This document shows positions 1 through 7,741 of a DNA stretch of 64,000 bases, piece by piece. A model generated the notes under the pieces. That model had not been told where the DNA came from. It searched no databases and saw nothing but the letters and a program-made list of their open reading frames with translations. Both the position numbers and the translations under genes were made by a program. Origin of the DNA: an uncultured Prevotellaceae bacterium (GTDB lineage: Bacteria > Bacteroidota > Bacteroidia > Bacteroidales > Bacteroidaceae); assembly GCA_946415705.1 (NCBI GenBank), contig CAMKTN010000007.1, positions 1 to 64,000 on the forward strand, in the 5' to 3' direction. Position 1 is the first letter of the stretch. Each line of letters opens with the position of its first letter.

Positions 1-58
1 GGATGAGGGTTGATGGATGAGGGTTGATGGATGAGGGTTGATGGATGAGGGTTGAGGG
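1..58. repeat. 14-bp tandem repeat, four copies
   Basis: Four copies of GGATGAGGGTTGAT run from the window edge, the last copy diverging at its end. The unit is two 7-mers, matching the 7-bp period of other arrays in this window. It lies upstream of the queF promoter and no gene covers it inside the window. Confidence 0.9.
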
Positions 59-121
59 GCTTATTTTTTGTGATAACTACTATTTTTTCAGTTTTATTTT
101 TCCGTTTTTAATAAATAGCTG

Positions 122-129
122 TATCTTTG
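122..129 (+). promoter_or_regulatory. Bacteroidetes -7 box (TATCTTTG) for queF
   Basis: TATCTTTG fits the TAnnTTTG consensus. No exact TTTG -33 box is seen at the usual distance, only T-rich sequence. The start codon is about 60 bases downstream and the leader contains a C-rich palindrome. Confidence 0.7.
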
Positions 130-140
130 CGGCGAATAAA

Positions 141-168
141 GCCCCCTGTAGTCCCCCAAGGGGGACGA
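141..168. repeat. C-rich palindrome with GTAG, in the queF leader
   Basis: GTAG at 148-151 runs into the stem GTCCCCC / GGGGGAC (151-157, 160-166). A near-identical copy with GTGG instead of GTAG lies at 9205-9231. In the queF mRNA it would form a hairpin about 25 bases before the start codon. Confidence 0.75.
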
Positions 169-190
169 TGGGATTTGAATAAATAAATAT

Positions 191-667
191 ATGATGAATA
201 CAAATGAAAAGGGTAGGGAGCAGGATGGTCTGTCGGCCCTGGGAAAGAAGACGGATTATGTGTTTGACTATGCGCCGGAGGTGCTGGAGACGTTCGTGAA
301 CAAGCATCCGGACAATGACTACTGGGTGCGCTTCAACTGCCCTGAGTTCACGAGTCTGTGCCCCATCACGGGACAGCCGGACTTCGCGGAGATACGTATC
401 AACTATATGCCGGACGAGCGTATGGTGGAGTCGAAATCGCTGAAGCTGTACTTGTTCAGCTTCCGTAACCACGGCGACTTCCACGAGGACTGCGTGAACA
501 AGATCATGAAGGACCTGATTAAGTTGATGGATCCTAAGTACATCGAGGTGACGGGTATCTTCACGCCGCGTGGAGGCATCAGCATCTATCCTTATGCGAA
601 CTACGGCCGTCCGGGTACGAAGTACGAGGAGATGGCGGAGTACAGGCTGAGGAATCATGACCTGTAG
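191..667 (+). CDS. queF: NADPH-dependent 7-cyano-7-deazaguanine reductase (QueF)
   Basis: Reduces preQ0 to preQ1 in queuosine biosynthesis. The 158-residue product is the short unimodular type. Seen: the Cys of [16 protein letters not shown], which forms the thioimide with substrate, followed by the family stretch [20 protein letters not shown] that carries NADPH- and substrate-binding residues. ATG at 191 follows promoter TATCTTTG and a hairpin leader. No other queuosine gene is adjacent. The next gene is 87 bases away and separated by a C-rich palindrome, so queF is probably transcribed alone. Confidence 0.95.
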   Translation: MMNTNEKGREQDGLSALGKKTDYVFDYAPEVLETFVNKHPDNDYWVRFNCPEFTSLCPITGQPDFAEIRINYMPDERMVESKSLKLYLFSFRNHGDFHEDCVNKIMKDLIKLMDPKYIEVTGIFTPRGGISIYPYANYGRPGTKYEEMAEYRLRNHDL

Positions 668-669
668 GG

Positions 670-729
670 AGGCCTCACCCCTAACCCCCTCTCCAAAGGG
701 CGAGGGGGAAGCCTACGGCGGTGAGGGGA
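670..729. repeat. C-rich palindromic repeat between queF and the reductase gene
   Basis: CTCACCCC with CCCCCTCTCC on the left pair with GGGCGAGGGGG and GGTGAGGGG on the right. The same design occurs at 6168, 10079, 12390 and 36274. It may act as a weak terminator or simply be a dispersed repeat. Confidence 0.75.
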
Positions 730-754
730 GTAGAAACCACAGAAAATAGAGAAT

Positions 755-2113
755 ATGTCAAACCAAGAACACGACATGAATCGGAGACAGTTCCTGCGAC
801 GGCTGGGACTGAGCTCGGCCTCGGCCTTCTCGATGATGGCGCTGGGGCCCCTGCAGGCCATGGCATCGCGGCCTGCACCACGTCCTGAGCCTCAGGGCGA
901 CAACAAAATGACTTACCGCGTGCAGAACGGCAGCGGCGAGCATATCTCGCTGCTGGGTTTTGGCATGATGCGTTTGCCGCGTGAACAGGAGGAGGTGGAC
1001 CGCCTCGTGGACTACGCCATCGCGCACGGCGTGAACTACTTCGACACGGCGCCCATGTACGGCGGCGGCCGCAACGAGGGCGTCACGGGTGCCACGCTGA
1101 GCCGCTATCCGCGTGAGCGCTACTTCGTGGCTACGAAGATGTCCAACCAGAACCAGGCGCTGTGGTCGTTCGAGAAATCGAAGGAGATGTACGAGAACTC
1201 GTTCCGTCAGCTGCGCGTGGACTATATCGACTACTACCTGCTGCACAGCATCGGCGGTGGCGGTATGGACACGCTGCGCGGACGCTTCATAGACAACGGC
1301 ATCCTGGACTTCCTGGTGAAGGAGCGCGAGGCGGGTCGCATCCGCCATTTGGGCTTCAGCTACCACGGCGACGTGCGGGTGTTCGACTATCTGCTGGATT
1401 TGCACGACAAGTACCACTGGGACTTCGTGCAGATACAGATGAACTACGTGGACTGGCGCCATGCGGGGCGTGGGCGTCGCAGGGCTGACGCGGATGCGGA
1501 GTACCTCTACGGGCGGCTGGAGAAGCTGGGCATACAGGCGGTGGTGATGGAACCTATCCGCGGTGGTGCGCTGGCGAACGTGGCCGACGAGATCCGCGAG
1601 CAGCTGCAGGCTGTGCGCCCGGACGACAGCCCTGCCATGTGGGGTTTCCGCTGGGTGGGTTCGCACTCGAACATCCTCACGACGCTCAGCGGCATGAACC
1701 GCATGGAGCACCTGGAGGAGAATGTGCGCACGTTCTCACCCCTGCAACCGTGCACGGAGGCCGAGAACGCGCTGCTGGCACGCATCGCCGACCAGATGGC
1801 GGGTTTCCCCACGATCGGCTGCACGACGTGCTCCTACTGTATGCCATGTCCCTACGGCGTGGATATACCGGGCAACTTCGCTTTCTACAACGAGGCTGTC
1901 ACCAAGAAGATGCTGCCGCTGCCTGAGCCTACGGCCAAGGACTACGACGAGCGTCAGGAGGCGTTCCTCAAGGCTTATCGCGAGGCGATAGGAGCTGAGG
2001 AGCGTGCGACGACGTGTGTGGACTGTGGCGAATGCCTCAGCAAGTGTCCGCAGCAGATACGTATTCCGAACCAGATGAGCCGCATTGTGGAATTGATGCG
2101 GAAAAGAAATTGA
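755..2113 (+). CDS. Tat-exported aldo/keto reductase with two C-terminal 4Fe-4S motifs
   Basis: 452 residues. The N-terminus has a twin-arginine type signal (RRQFLRRLGLSS, about residues 9-20) and an Ala-rich export segment, so the protein is probably periplasmic. The aldo/keto reductase barrel follows, with Asp in YFDTA, Tyr in MYGGG, Lys in VATKM and His in LLHS as the usual catalytic tetrad. The C-terminal 90 residues hold two ferredoxin-like clusters, CTTCSYCMPCP and CVDCGECLSKCP. Substrate unknown. An alternative ATG at 776 would start exactly before the twin-arginine motif. The exonuclease gene follows after 2 bases. Confidence 0.88.
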   Translation: MSNQEHDMNRRQFLRRLGLSSASAFSMMALGPLQAMASRPAPRPEPQGDNKMTYRVQNGSGEHISLLGFGMMRLPREQEEVDRLVDYAIAHGVNYFDTAPMYGGGRNEGVTGATLSRYPRERYFVATKMSNQNQALWSFEKSKEMYENSFRQLRVDYIDYYLLHSIGGGGMDTLRGRFIDNGILDFLVKEREAGRIRHLGFSYHGDVRVFDYLLDLHDKYHWDFVQIQMNYVDWRHAGRGRRRADADAEYLYGRLEKLGIQAVVMEPIRGGALANVADEIREQLQAVRPDDSPAMWGFRWVGSHSNILTTLSGMNRMEHLEENVRTFSPLQPCTEAENALLARIADQMAGFPTIGCTTCSYCMPCPYGVDIPGNFAFYNEAVTKKMLPLPEPTAKDYDERQEAFLKAYREAIGAEERATTCVDCGECLSKCPQQIRIPNQMSRIVELMRKRN

Positions 2114-2115
2114 AT

Positions 2116-2877
2116 ATGAAATTTGTATCATGGAATGTGAACGGGCTGCGGGCCTGTGACGGTAAGGGCTTTCGCGAGGTCTTCAAGGCGCTGGACGCCG
2201 ACTTCTTCTGCCTGCAGGAGACGAAGATGCAGGAGGGCCAGTTGGACATCGCCTTCGAGGGCTATGAGAGTTATTGGAACTACGCCGAGAAGAAGGGTTA
2301 CAGCGGCACGGCGATCTTCACGAAGCATCGGCCGCTGAGTGTGGCCTACGGGCTCGGCATCGAGGAGCACGACCACGAGGGGCGTGTGATCACGCTGGAG
2401 TACGAGCATTTCTTCGTGGTGACGGTCTATACGCCCAATGCGCAGGACGGGCTGAAGCGCCTGGACTACCGCATGGCGTGGGACGACGCCTTCCGCGCGT
2501 ATGTCTGCCGCCTGGATGCGCAGAAGCCTGTGCTCATCTGCGGTGATATGAACGTGGCTCACGAGGAGATCGACCTGAAGAACCCGAAGAGCAACCGCAT
2601 GAACGCGGGCTTCACGGACGAGGAGCGCGGTCAGTTCACGCAGCTGCTGGCGCAGGGCTTCACGGACACATGGCGTGCGCGCAACGCGGACGTGCGCGAT
2701 GTATATTCATGGTGGAGCTACCGCTTCCAGGCGCGCCAGAAGAATGCGGGCTGGCGCATCGACTACTGGCTGGTCTCGAACCGTCTGTTCCCGCAGGTGA
2801 CCGACGCGCGCATTCACACGGAGATCTTCGGCAGCGACCACTGCCCGGTGGAGGTTGTGGTGGAAATTGAAAATTGA
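2116..2877 (+). CDS. xth: Exodeoxyribonuclease III / AP endonuclease
   Basis: 253 residues of the exonuclease III family: abasic-site cleavage in base excision repair. Seen: start MKFVSWNVNGLRAC, metal-binding Glu in FCLQETKMQ, catalytic region ICGDMNVAH (Asp and Asn), WRIDYWLVS and the terminal GSDHCPVE with the catalytic His. ATG at 2116 is chosen because the family begins exactly at this residue; the frame extends upstream but overlaps the preceding gene. The last residues (EIEN) and the stop codon are encoded by the AAAATTG array at 2864-2897. Confidence 0.95.
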   Translation: MKFVSWNVNGLRACDGKGFREVFKALDADFFCLQETKMQEGQLDIAFEGYESYWNYAEKKGYSGTAIFTKHRPLSVAYGLGIEEHDHEGRVITLEYEHFFVVTVYTPNAQDGLKRLDYRMAWDDAFRAYVCRLDAQKPVLICGDMNVAHEEIDLKNPKSNRMNAGFTDEERGQFTQLLAQGFTDTWRARNADVRDVYSWWSYRFQARQKNAGWRIDYWLVSNRLFPQVTDARIHTEIFGSDHCPVEVVVEIEN

Positions 2878-2897
2878 AAATTGAGAATTGAAAATTG
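2864..2897. repeat. AAAATTG heptamer array at the xth / TonB receptor junction
   Basis: About five units of AAAATTG, one varied to GAGAATTG. It supplies the xth stop codon (TGA, 2875-2877) and the TTG (2888) and GTG (2895) codons at the start of the next gene. Confidence 0.9.
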
Positions 2898-4813
2898 TGA
2901 GAAATAAGATTTTTTTAGCGCTGGTGGTTGTGGCGAGTGCGATGGGCGTGAGGGCTGAAGGCGAGATGGCTGACAGCCTGATGCGCGATGTGATTGTCAC
3001 GGGCACGCGCACGGCAACGCCGGAACGTGAGATACTGCCTGTGGTGACGGTGGTGACGCAGGACCAGCTGACGCAGCTGGAGCGCGTGAGTGTGCTGCCC
3101 ACCATCAGCGAGCTGGTGCCGAATGTGTTCATCACGCAACGTGGTATGATGGGTTACGGCGTCAGCGGCGGCTCGGCAGGCGCCATCACGATGCGTGGCC
3201 TCAGCTCCGGCGTGGGGCGCGCGATGGTGCTCATCGACGGCCACCCACAGTACCAGGGTATCTTCGGGCATTCGATTGCCGACGCCTACCAGACGATGAC
3301 GGTGGAGCGCGTGGAGGTGCTGCGTGGCCCTGCCTCGCTGCTCTACGGCTCGAACGCGATGGGCGGCGTCATCAATATCATCACGCGGCAGGAGGCGGCC
3401 GACGGCGTGCGCACGGATTTCAACCTGGGCGGCGGCTCCTATGGCGCCGTGGCGGCTGAGCTGCACAACCGTGTGCGCGCAGGACACTTCTTCAGCGATG
3501 TGGCTGCCAACTACCAGGGGGCTGAGAACCACCGCCCGAATATGGACTTCTACCAGTACGGCGGCTTCGTGAAGCTCGGCTACGATTTCTCCTCGCATTG
3601 GCGCGCGTGGGCTTCGGCCAACATCACGCATTTCGCGGCCTCGAACCCGGGGCCAGAGCACGCTCCGCTGCTGGACGCCCGTCAGTGGGTGAACCGTGGT
3701 GTCGTGGAGGCCTGCGTGGAGAATCACTATGCACGCACGAGCGGCGGCGTGAGCGTCTATCACAACTTCGGGCGCCATAAGATCAACGACGGCCATGTGG
3801 CAACGGCAGCGCCTCGCGACTTCCTCTTCCGTTCGCAGGACGCCCTCACGGGTGTCAGCGCGCATCAGGGCTTCGGGCTGTGGAAGGGCGGCTGGGTGAC
3901 CGTGGGCTTCGACTACCAGAACATACACGGCGAGGCGTGGAACCGCAAGCTCGACAGCGACGAGCGCCTCAACCGCAAGATGGAACAGAATATGCACTAC
4001 CCGCTGGACAAGAACCTCACGGAGCTGGCTGGCTATGTAGATGTGCGTCAAGATATTACACGATGGTGGACAGTGGAGGCCGGCGTGCGCTACGACCACC
4101 ACAGCGAGGCGGGCGGCGAATGGGTTCCGCAGGGCGGCTTCGTGTTCCGTCCCGCCAAGAACGGCGAGCTGAAGCTGATGGCCGGCAAGGGCTTCCGTGT
4201 GCCCAACCTCAAGGAGATGTACCTCTACGGCATCGCGAATCCCGACCTGAAGTCGGAGCGACTGTGGAACTTCGAGGTGGCGTGGAAGCAGCGCCTGCTG
4301 CAGAACCGCCTCACCTATGGCGTCAACCTGTTCTACCTGACGGCTGACAACCTGATTGCCACGGCAATGGTGCCTGAGCTGGGTCGCATGGCGAATTACA
4401 ACACGGGTGAGACGCAGCACTACGGCGGCGAGGTAGAGGTCACCTACCGGGTGAACTGCCACTGGAACCTCACCACCAACCACAGCTACCTGCACATGCC
4501 CGCCGACAAGCGCATCCCCGCAGCCCCCACCTACAAAGGCTATCTGGGCGCCAAGTACAGCGTCTGCAAGCTGGAGCTGACGGCTGGCGTGCAGTGCGTC
4601 AGCGGTCTGTGGAAGGACACCGATGACAACGGCTTCGGCGATGTGGAGGAGGACACCTTCGTGCTGCTCAACGCAGGCATCGCCTACCACCTCTTCCCGC
4701 AGGTGAAGCTGTGGGCGAGGGGAGAGAACCTGCTGGCGCAGGCCTACGAAATCAACTACGGTTTCCCCATGCCTAAGGCTACGGTGATGGCTGGCATTCA
4801 TGTGAACTTCTGA
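2888..4813 (+). CDS. TonB-dependent outer-membrane receptor
   Basis: 641 residues. Signal peptide (FLALVVVASAMGVRAEG), TonB-box region (MRDVIVTGTRT), plug domain with VLRGPASLLYGSNAMGGVIN, then a beta-barrel with TonB_dep_Rec features (GKGFRVPNLKEMYL) ending in an aromatic C-terminus (HVNF) for Bam recognition. Size and order resemble small metal, siderophore or corrinoid receptors rather than SusC. Substrate cannot be read. There is no partner SusD gene and no obvious riboswitch upstream. The start is TTG at 2888 within the repeat array; GTG at 2897 region is an alternative. Follows xth by 10 bases. Confidence 0.9.
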   Translation: MKIVRNKIFLALVVVASAMGVRAEGEMADSLMRDVIVTGTRTATPEREILPVVTVVTQDQLTQLERVSVLPTISELVPNVFITQRGMMGYGVSGGSAGAITMRGLSSGVGRAMVLIDGHPQYQGIFGHSIADAYQTMTVERVEVLRGPASLLYGSNAMGGVINIITRQEAADGVRTDFNLGGGSYGAVAAELHNRVRAGHFFSDVAANYQGAENHRPNMDFYQYGGFVKLGYDFSSHWRAWASANITHFAASNPGPEHAPLLDARQWVNRGVVEACVENHYARTSGGVSVYHNFGRHKINDGHVATAAPRDFLFRSQDALTGVSAHQGFGLWKGGWVTVGFDYQNIHGEAWNRKLDSDERLNRKMEQNMHYPLDKNLTELAGYVDVRQDITRWWTVEAGVRYDHHSEAGGEWVPQGGFVFRPAKNGELKLMAGKGFRVPNLKEMYLYGIANPDLKSERLWNFEVAWKQRLLQNRLTYGVNLFYLTADNLIATAMVPELGRMANYNTGETQHYGGEVEVTYRVNCHWNLTTNHSYLHMPADKRIPAAPTYKGYLGAKYSVCKLELTAGVQCVSGLWKDTDDNGFGDVEEDTFVLLNAGIAYHLFPQVKLWARGENLLAQAYEINYGFPMPKATVMAGIHVNF

Positions 4814-4877
4814 AAGTTTTTTCGGGCGTAAAATGGAAATATTCGGTGCAGAAGCATCGGATATGAGGAGTTTTTTG

Positions 4878-4885
4878 TACTTTTG
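4878..4885 (+). promoter_or_regulatory. -7 box (TACTTTTG) for the MFS nucleoside permease gene
   Basis: TACTTTTG fits TAnnTTTG, 30 bases before the ATG. No clear -33 TTTG. Confidence 0.65.
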
Positions 4886-4915
4886 CGCCGAAAATAACCA
4901 ATATAGAAGTCTATC

Positions 4916-6211
4916 ATGAACTTAAAGTTTCGTTTGACACTGCTCAATTTCATTGAGTTTGCCGTGTGGGGCGCCTACCTCACGTCGATGGGCAGCTATC
5001 TTGCTCATCATGGTCTGGGGCACCACATTGGCTCGTTCTATTCCATTCAGGGCGTCGTGAGTATCTTCATGCCGGCGCTGATGGGTATGCTGGCCGACCG
5101 CAAGATGGAGGGTCAGCGAGTGCTGAGCATGTGCCACGCGCTGGCCGGTCTGTTTATGATTGCAGCCTCGGCGTATGCCTACAATGCAGAGGACGTGCAT
5201 TTCGGCACGCTCTTCACCCTTTACACGCTGTCGGTGGCATTCTTTATGCCGACCATCGCGCTGACCTATTCGGTGGCGTATGCGGCGTTGGAGAAGGCGG
5301 GCTACGACACGGTGAAGGCCTTCCCCCCCATCCGCGTATGGGGCACCGTGGGCTTCATCGTGACGATGTGGATCATCGACCTCACCGGCTTGCAGAAGAC
5401 ACCCGGGCAGTGGATGGTCAGCGGCGCTTTGAGTCTCGTGATGGCGGCCTACTCGCTGACAATGCCTCGCATGCCTATCAAGAAAGGCGAGCATAAGTCG
5501 CTGGCCGAGGCGCTGGGACTGAACGCCTTCAAGCTGTTCCTGAATCCGCGTATGGCCACGTTCTTCGTGTTCGCGATGCTGCTGGGCTTCTGCCTGCAGA
5601 TCTCCAACGGCTATGCCAACCCCTTCATCACCAGCTTCGGCGCTATCGAGGAGTACCAGAACACCTTCGGCGTGCAGCACGCCAACATTCTCATCTCGCT
5701 GTCGCAGATGAGCGAGACGCTGTGCATCCTGTTGATTCCTTTCTTCCTGTCGCGCTTCGGCATCAAGAAGGTGGTGCTGATTGCGCTGCTGGGATGGGTG
5801 CTGCGCTTTGCCTTCTTCGGTCTGGGTAACCCGGGCGGAGGGGTGTGGCTCTTCATCCTCTCGATGATTGTCTATGGTGTGGCCTTTGACTTCTTCAATA
5901 TCAGCGGCTCGCTGTTCGTGAACCAGGAGACCGACGAGAGCATGCGCAGCTCGGCACAGGGCTTGTTCATGATGATGACCAACGGTCTGGGCGCGTTCAT
6001 CGGTACGCTGGTGGCACAGGCTGTCATCAACTTCTACGTGTTCCATCCGCAGGCCAACGGCGCTACGGGGGACGAGGTGATTGCCGGCTGGCAGACCTCA
6101 TGGTTCATCTTCGCCGCCTACGCCCTCATTGTTGCTGTATGCTTTGCAATACTGTTTAAGGATAAAAAAAGCCCCTCCTCCGACCCCTCCCCTGTTAGGG
6201 AGGGGAGATAA
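4916..6211 (+). CDS. MFS nucleoside transporter of the NupG/XapB type
   Basis: 431 residues with about twelve hydrophobic segments. The N-terminus LTLLNFIEFAVWGAYLTSMG and the GMLADR loop are typical of the nucleoside:H+ symporter branch of the major facilitator superfamily. It would import nucleosides across the inner membrane. The cytoplasmic tail (KKSPSSDPSPVREGR) is translated from a C-rich palindromic repeat which also supplies the stop codon. Has its own -7 box at 4878. The specific nucleoside is not determinable. Confidence 0.85.
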   Translation: MNLKFRLTLLNFIEFAVWGAYLTSMGSYLAHHGLGHHIGSFYSIQGVVSIFMPALMGMLADRKMEGQRVLSMCHALAGLFMIAASAYAYNAEDVHFGTLFTLYTLSVAFFMPTIALTYSVAYAALEKAGYDTVKAFPPIRVWGTVGFIVTMWIIDLTGLQKTPGQWMVSGALSLVMAAYSLTMPRMPIKKGEHKSLAEALGLNAFKLFLNPRMATFFVFAMLLGFCLQISNGYANPFITSFGAIEEYQNTFGVQHANILISLSQMSETLCILLIPFFLSRFGIKKVVLIALLGWVLRFAFFGLGNPGGGVWLFILSMIVYGVAFDFFNISGSLFVNQETDESMRSSAQGLFMMMTNGLGAFIGTLVAQAVINFYVFHPQANGATGDEVIAGWQTSWFIFAAYALIVAVCFAILFKDKKSPSSDPSPVREGR

Positions 6212-6212
6212 G
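6168..6212. repeat. C-rich palindrome forming the 3' end of the MFS gene
   Basis: CCCCTCC-type left arm pairs with GGGAGGGGAG on the right. It encodes the last residues of the transporter and may also terminate transcription, although no T-run follows. Confidence 0.75.
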
Positions 6213-6219
6213 GGAGTAT

Positions 6220-6260
6220 AAACTCTTGAACTTTTGAACTCTTGAACTCTTGAACTTTGA
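6220..6260. repeat. GAACTCTT octamer array upstream of the bifunctional nuclease gene
   Basis: Five units with an 8-bp period (AACTCTTG, AACTTTTG). The final unit supplies the TTG start codon at 6257. Confidence 0.88.
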
Positions 6261-6847
6261 AAGTAGAACTTGTAATTCATGCCGTTGCAGGCAGCGCAGC
6301 AGACAGCGATCGCTCGATGCTGCTGCTGAAGGAGAAGAATGGTGAGCGCATTCTGCCCATCATGATGTCCACACGCAGGGCGCTGACGCTGATGATGCGT
6401 TCGCGCGTGCCACTGCCCATGCCTGTAGCCACTTCCGTGCCCGATGCTTCGCTGCTGTTGCTGCGCAAGTTCGGGATTGAGCTCAAGCGCATGGAGCTGA
6501 CCGCCATCAAGGACGGCGTCTTCTTCAGCAAGCTGGTGGCCGAACGCGATGGCGAGGAGAAGGCCTTGGACTTCTGTCCGGCCAACGACGGCCTCGTGCT
6601 GGCCACGATGGCCTTGTGTCCGATCATGATTGAGGACGAGCTCCTGGAGGCTCAGTATCTGCATAAGACGGGGGCTAACACCTTCGCCATCAATATCAAC
6701 ACACTCACGCGCAAGATGCTGGAGGACGCTCTCAAGCACGCGGTGGAGAGTGAGAACTACGAGGCCGCCTCGCAGCTGCGCGATGAGCTGGCCAAGCGCA
6801 CCCCGCAGGACGACCAAAAGCCTGAAGCTCAGGAGCCCATGCAATGA
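6257..6847 (+). CDS. Bifunctional nuclease (BFN/DUF151) domain protein with UvrB/C motif
   Basis: 196 residues. The BFN domain (about 1-130) shows LPIMMSTRRALTLMM, a variant of the family's core. A UvrB/UvrC-type motif follows (LEDALKHAVESENYEAASQL, about 155-175). BFN proteins have RNase and DNase activity in plants and are widespread in Bacteroidetes with unknown physiological role. The start is TTG at 6257: no in-frame ATG lies near the family start MKVELV, and the codon is part of an octamer array. The stop overlaps the rsmE start by four bases (ATGA), so translational coupling is likely. Confidence 0.85.
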   Translation: MKVELVIHAVAGSAADSDRSMLLLKEKNGERILPIMMSTRRALTLMMRSRVPLPMPVATSVPDASLLLLRKFGIELKRMELTAIKDGVFFSKLVAERDGEEKALDFCPANDGLVLATMALCPIMIEDELLEAQYLHKTGANTFAININTLTRKMLEDALKHAVESENYEAASQLRDELAKRTPQDDQKPEAQEPMQ

Positions 6848-7632
6848 AAGAGGTCCGTTTCTTCTATACGCCCGACCCGCAGACAGGAGCCTTACCTACA
6901 GAGGAGGCCCAGCACGCTGTGCGTGTGCTGCGCCTGCAGATGGGCGATGAAATCAACCTCATGGACGGCTGCGGCACCTTCTATCGCGCCATCATCATGG
7001 AGGCCACGAACCACCACTGCCGCTACCGTATCGAAGCGAGCGAGGCGCAGCAGCCCGAGTGGGCCGCCACCATACACCTGGCCGTTGCACCCACGAAGAA
7101 CATGGACCGCATGGAGTGGCTGGCGGAGAAGGCTACGGAGATCGGCATGGACCGTCTGTCGCTGCTCGACTGCCGCTTCTCGGAGCGCCGTGTGGTGAAG
7201 ACCGACCGTCTGGACAAGATCCTCGTGGCGGCGATGAAGCAGAGCCATAAGGCGTGGAAGCCGCAGCTCGAGGAGATGCAGCCCTTCCAGCGCTTCATCA
7301 CGCGCAACGACCTCCCCTCCCAGCGCTTCATTGCGCATTGTTACCAGCCTGAGGACATTGCCGTTACCGCTCCTTCTGGCTCCGTTATCGTTCCTTCGGG
7401 TTCCGTTACGGTTCCTTCGGGTTCTCCCGAAGGTCCTAAACCCTTCCTCCTCGATGTACTACAGCCGCGGACACCGGCGTTGGTGCTTGTGGGGCCGGAG
7501 GGCGATTTCAGCATCGACGAGGTGCGCGCCGCCGAGGCCGCAGGCTTCCAGTCCGTGTCCCTCGGCACCAGCCGCCTGCGCACCGAGACCGCCGCCCTCG
7601 TGGCTGTGCATCTGATGAGATTGAAGAATTAA
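6844..7632 (+). CDS. rsmE: 16S rRNA m3U1498 methyltransferase (RsmE)
   Basis: 262 residues. N-terminal PUA-like RNA-binding part (HAVRVLRLQMGDEINLMDG) and C-terminal SPOUT knot (ALVLVGPEGDFS, SLGTSRLRTETAAL). RsmE methylates U1498 at the ribosomal decoding centre. Anomaly: residues about 174-200 are a low-complexity insert with three units of V-x-V/A-P-S-G-S, encoded by three 21-bp repeats at 7363-7425 followed by a perfect hairpin. The insert lies between the catalytic segments LPSQRFIAHC and LLDVLQ, where the family has a loop. A related repeat occurs in the receptor gene at 39.3 kb. Stop codon lies in a TTTAAAG array. Confidence 0.93.
   Translation: MKEVRFFYTPDPQTGALPTEEAQHAVRVLRLQMGDEINLMDGCGTFYRAIIMEATNHHCRYRIEASEAQQPEWAATIHLAVAPTKNMDRMEWLAEKATEIGMDRLSLLDCRFSERRVVKTDRLDKILVAAMKQSHKAWKPQLEEMQPFQRFITRNDLPSQRFIAHCYQPEDIAVTAPSGSVIVPSGSVTVPSGSPEGPKPFLLDVLQPRTPALVLVGPEGDFSIDEVRAAEAAGFQSVSLGTSRLRTETAALVAVHLMRLKN
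7363..7434. repeat. In-frame 21-bp repeats and hairpin inside rsmE
   Basis: Three 21-bp units (7363-7383, 7384-7404, 7405-7425) built on GTTACGGTTCCTTCGGGTTC. The end forms a perfect hairpin CCTTCGGG-TTCT-CCCGAAGG at 7414-7433. The last unit closely matches the reverse complement of the repeat at 39299-39380. Confidence 0.9.
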
Positions 7633-7662
7633 GTTTAAGGTTTAAAGTTTAAAGTTTAAGGA
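7630..7662. repeat. TTTAAAG heptamer array after rsmE
   Basis: Four units (TTTAAGG, TTTAAAG, TTTAAAG, TTTAAGG) directly after, and including, the rsmE stop codon. Confidence 0.85.
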
Positions 7663-7663
7663 G

Positions 7664-7721
7664 GGCGGCCAATCATTTGTCGTAATAACGTAATAACGAT
7701 ATAAGATATATCGAGGCCGCC
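7664..7721. repeat. GGCGGCC...GGCCGCC element, copy 1
   Basis: Begins GGCGGCCAATCA, contains AACGTAATAACGA and ends CGAGGCCGCC, so the ends are inverted. A second copy with the same order of motifs is at 16880-16937. The element lies just upstream of the DUF4836 gene start at 7742. Confidence 0.8.
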
Positions 7722-7741
7722 TGCAAATAAATAATAAAAAG

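Noticed and set aside
1-58. CRISPR array
   Set aside because: The repeats are contiguous 14-mers without spacers, and no cas gene is in the window; the same applies to all other arrays here.
2878-2960. Cobalamin or other riboswitch before the TonB receptor genes
   Set aside because: The space before each receptor gene is only repeat arrays or a few bases; no aptamer-like structure was found.
2915-4801. Long open frame on the minus strand opposite the TonB receptor gene
   Set aside because: It is antisense to a well-recognised receptor, has His/Leu/Arg-rich low-complexity translation and no family motif. Other long antisense frames (4922-6046, 27443-28840, 43452-44627) were dropped for the same reason.
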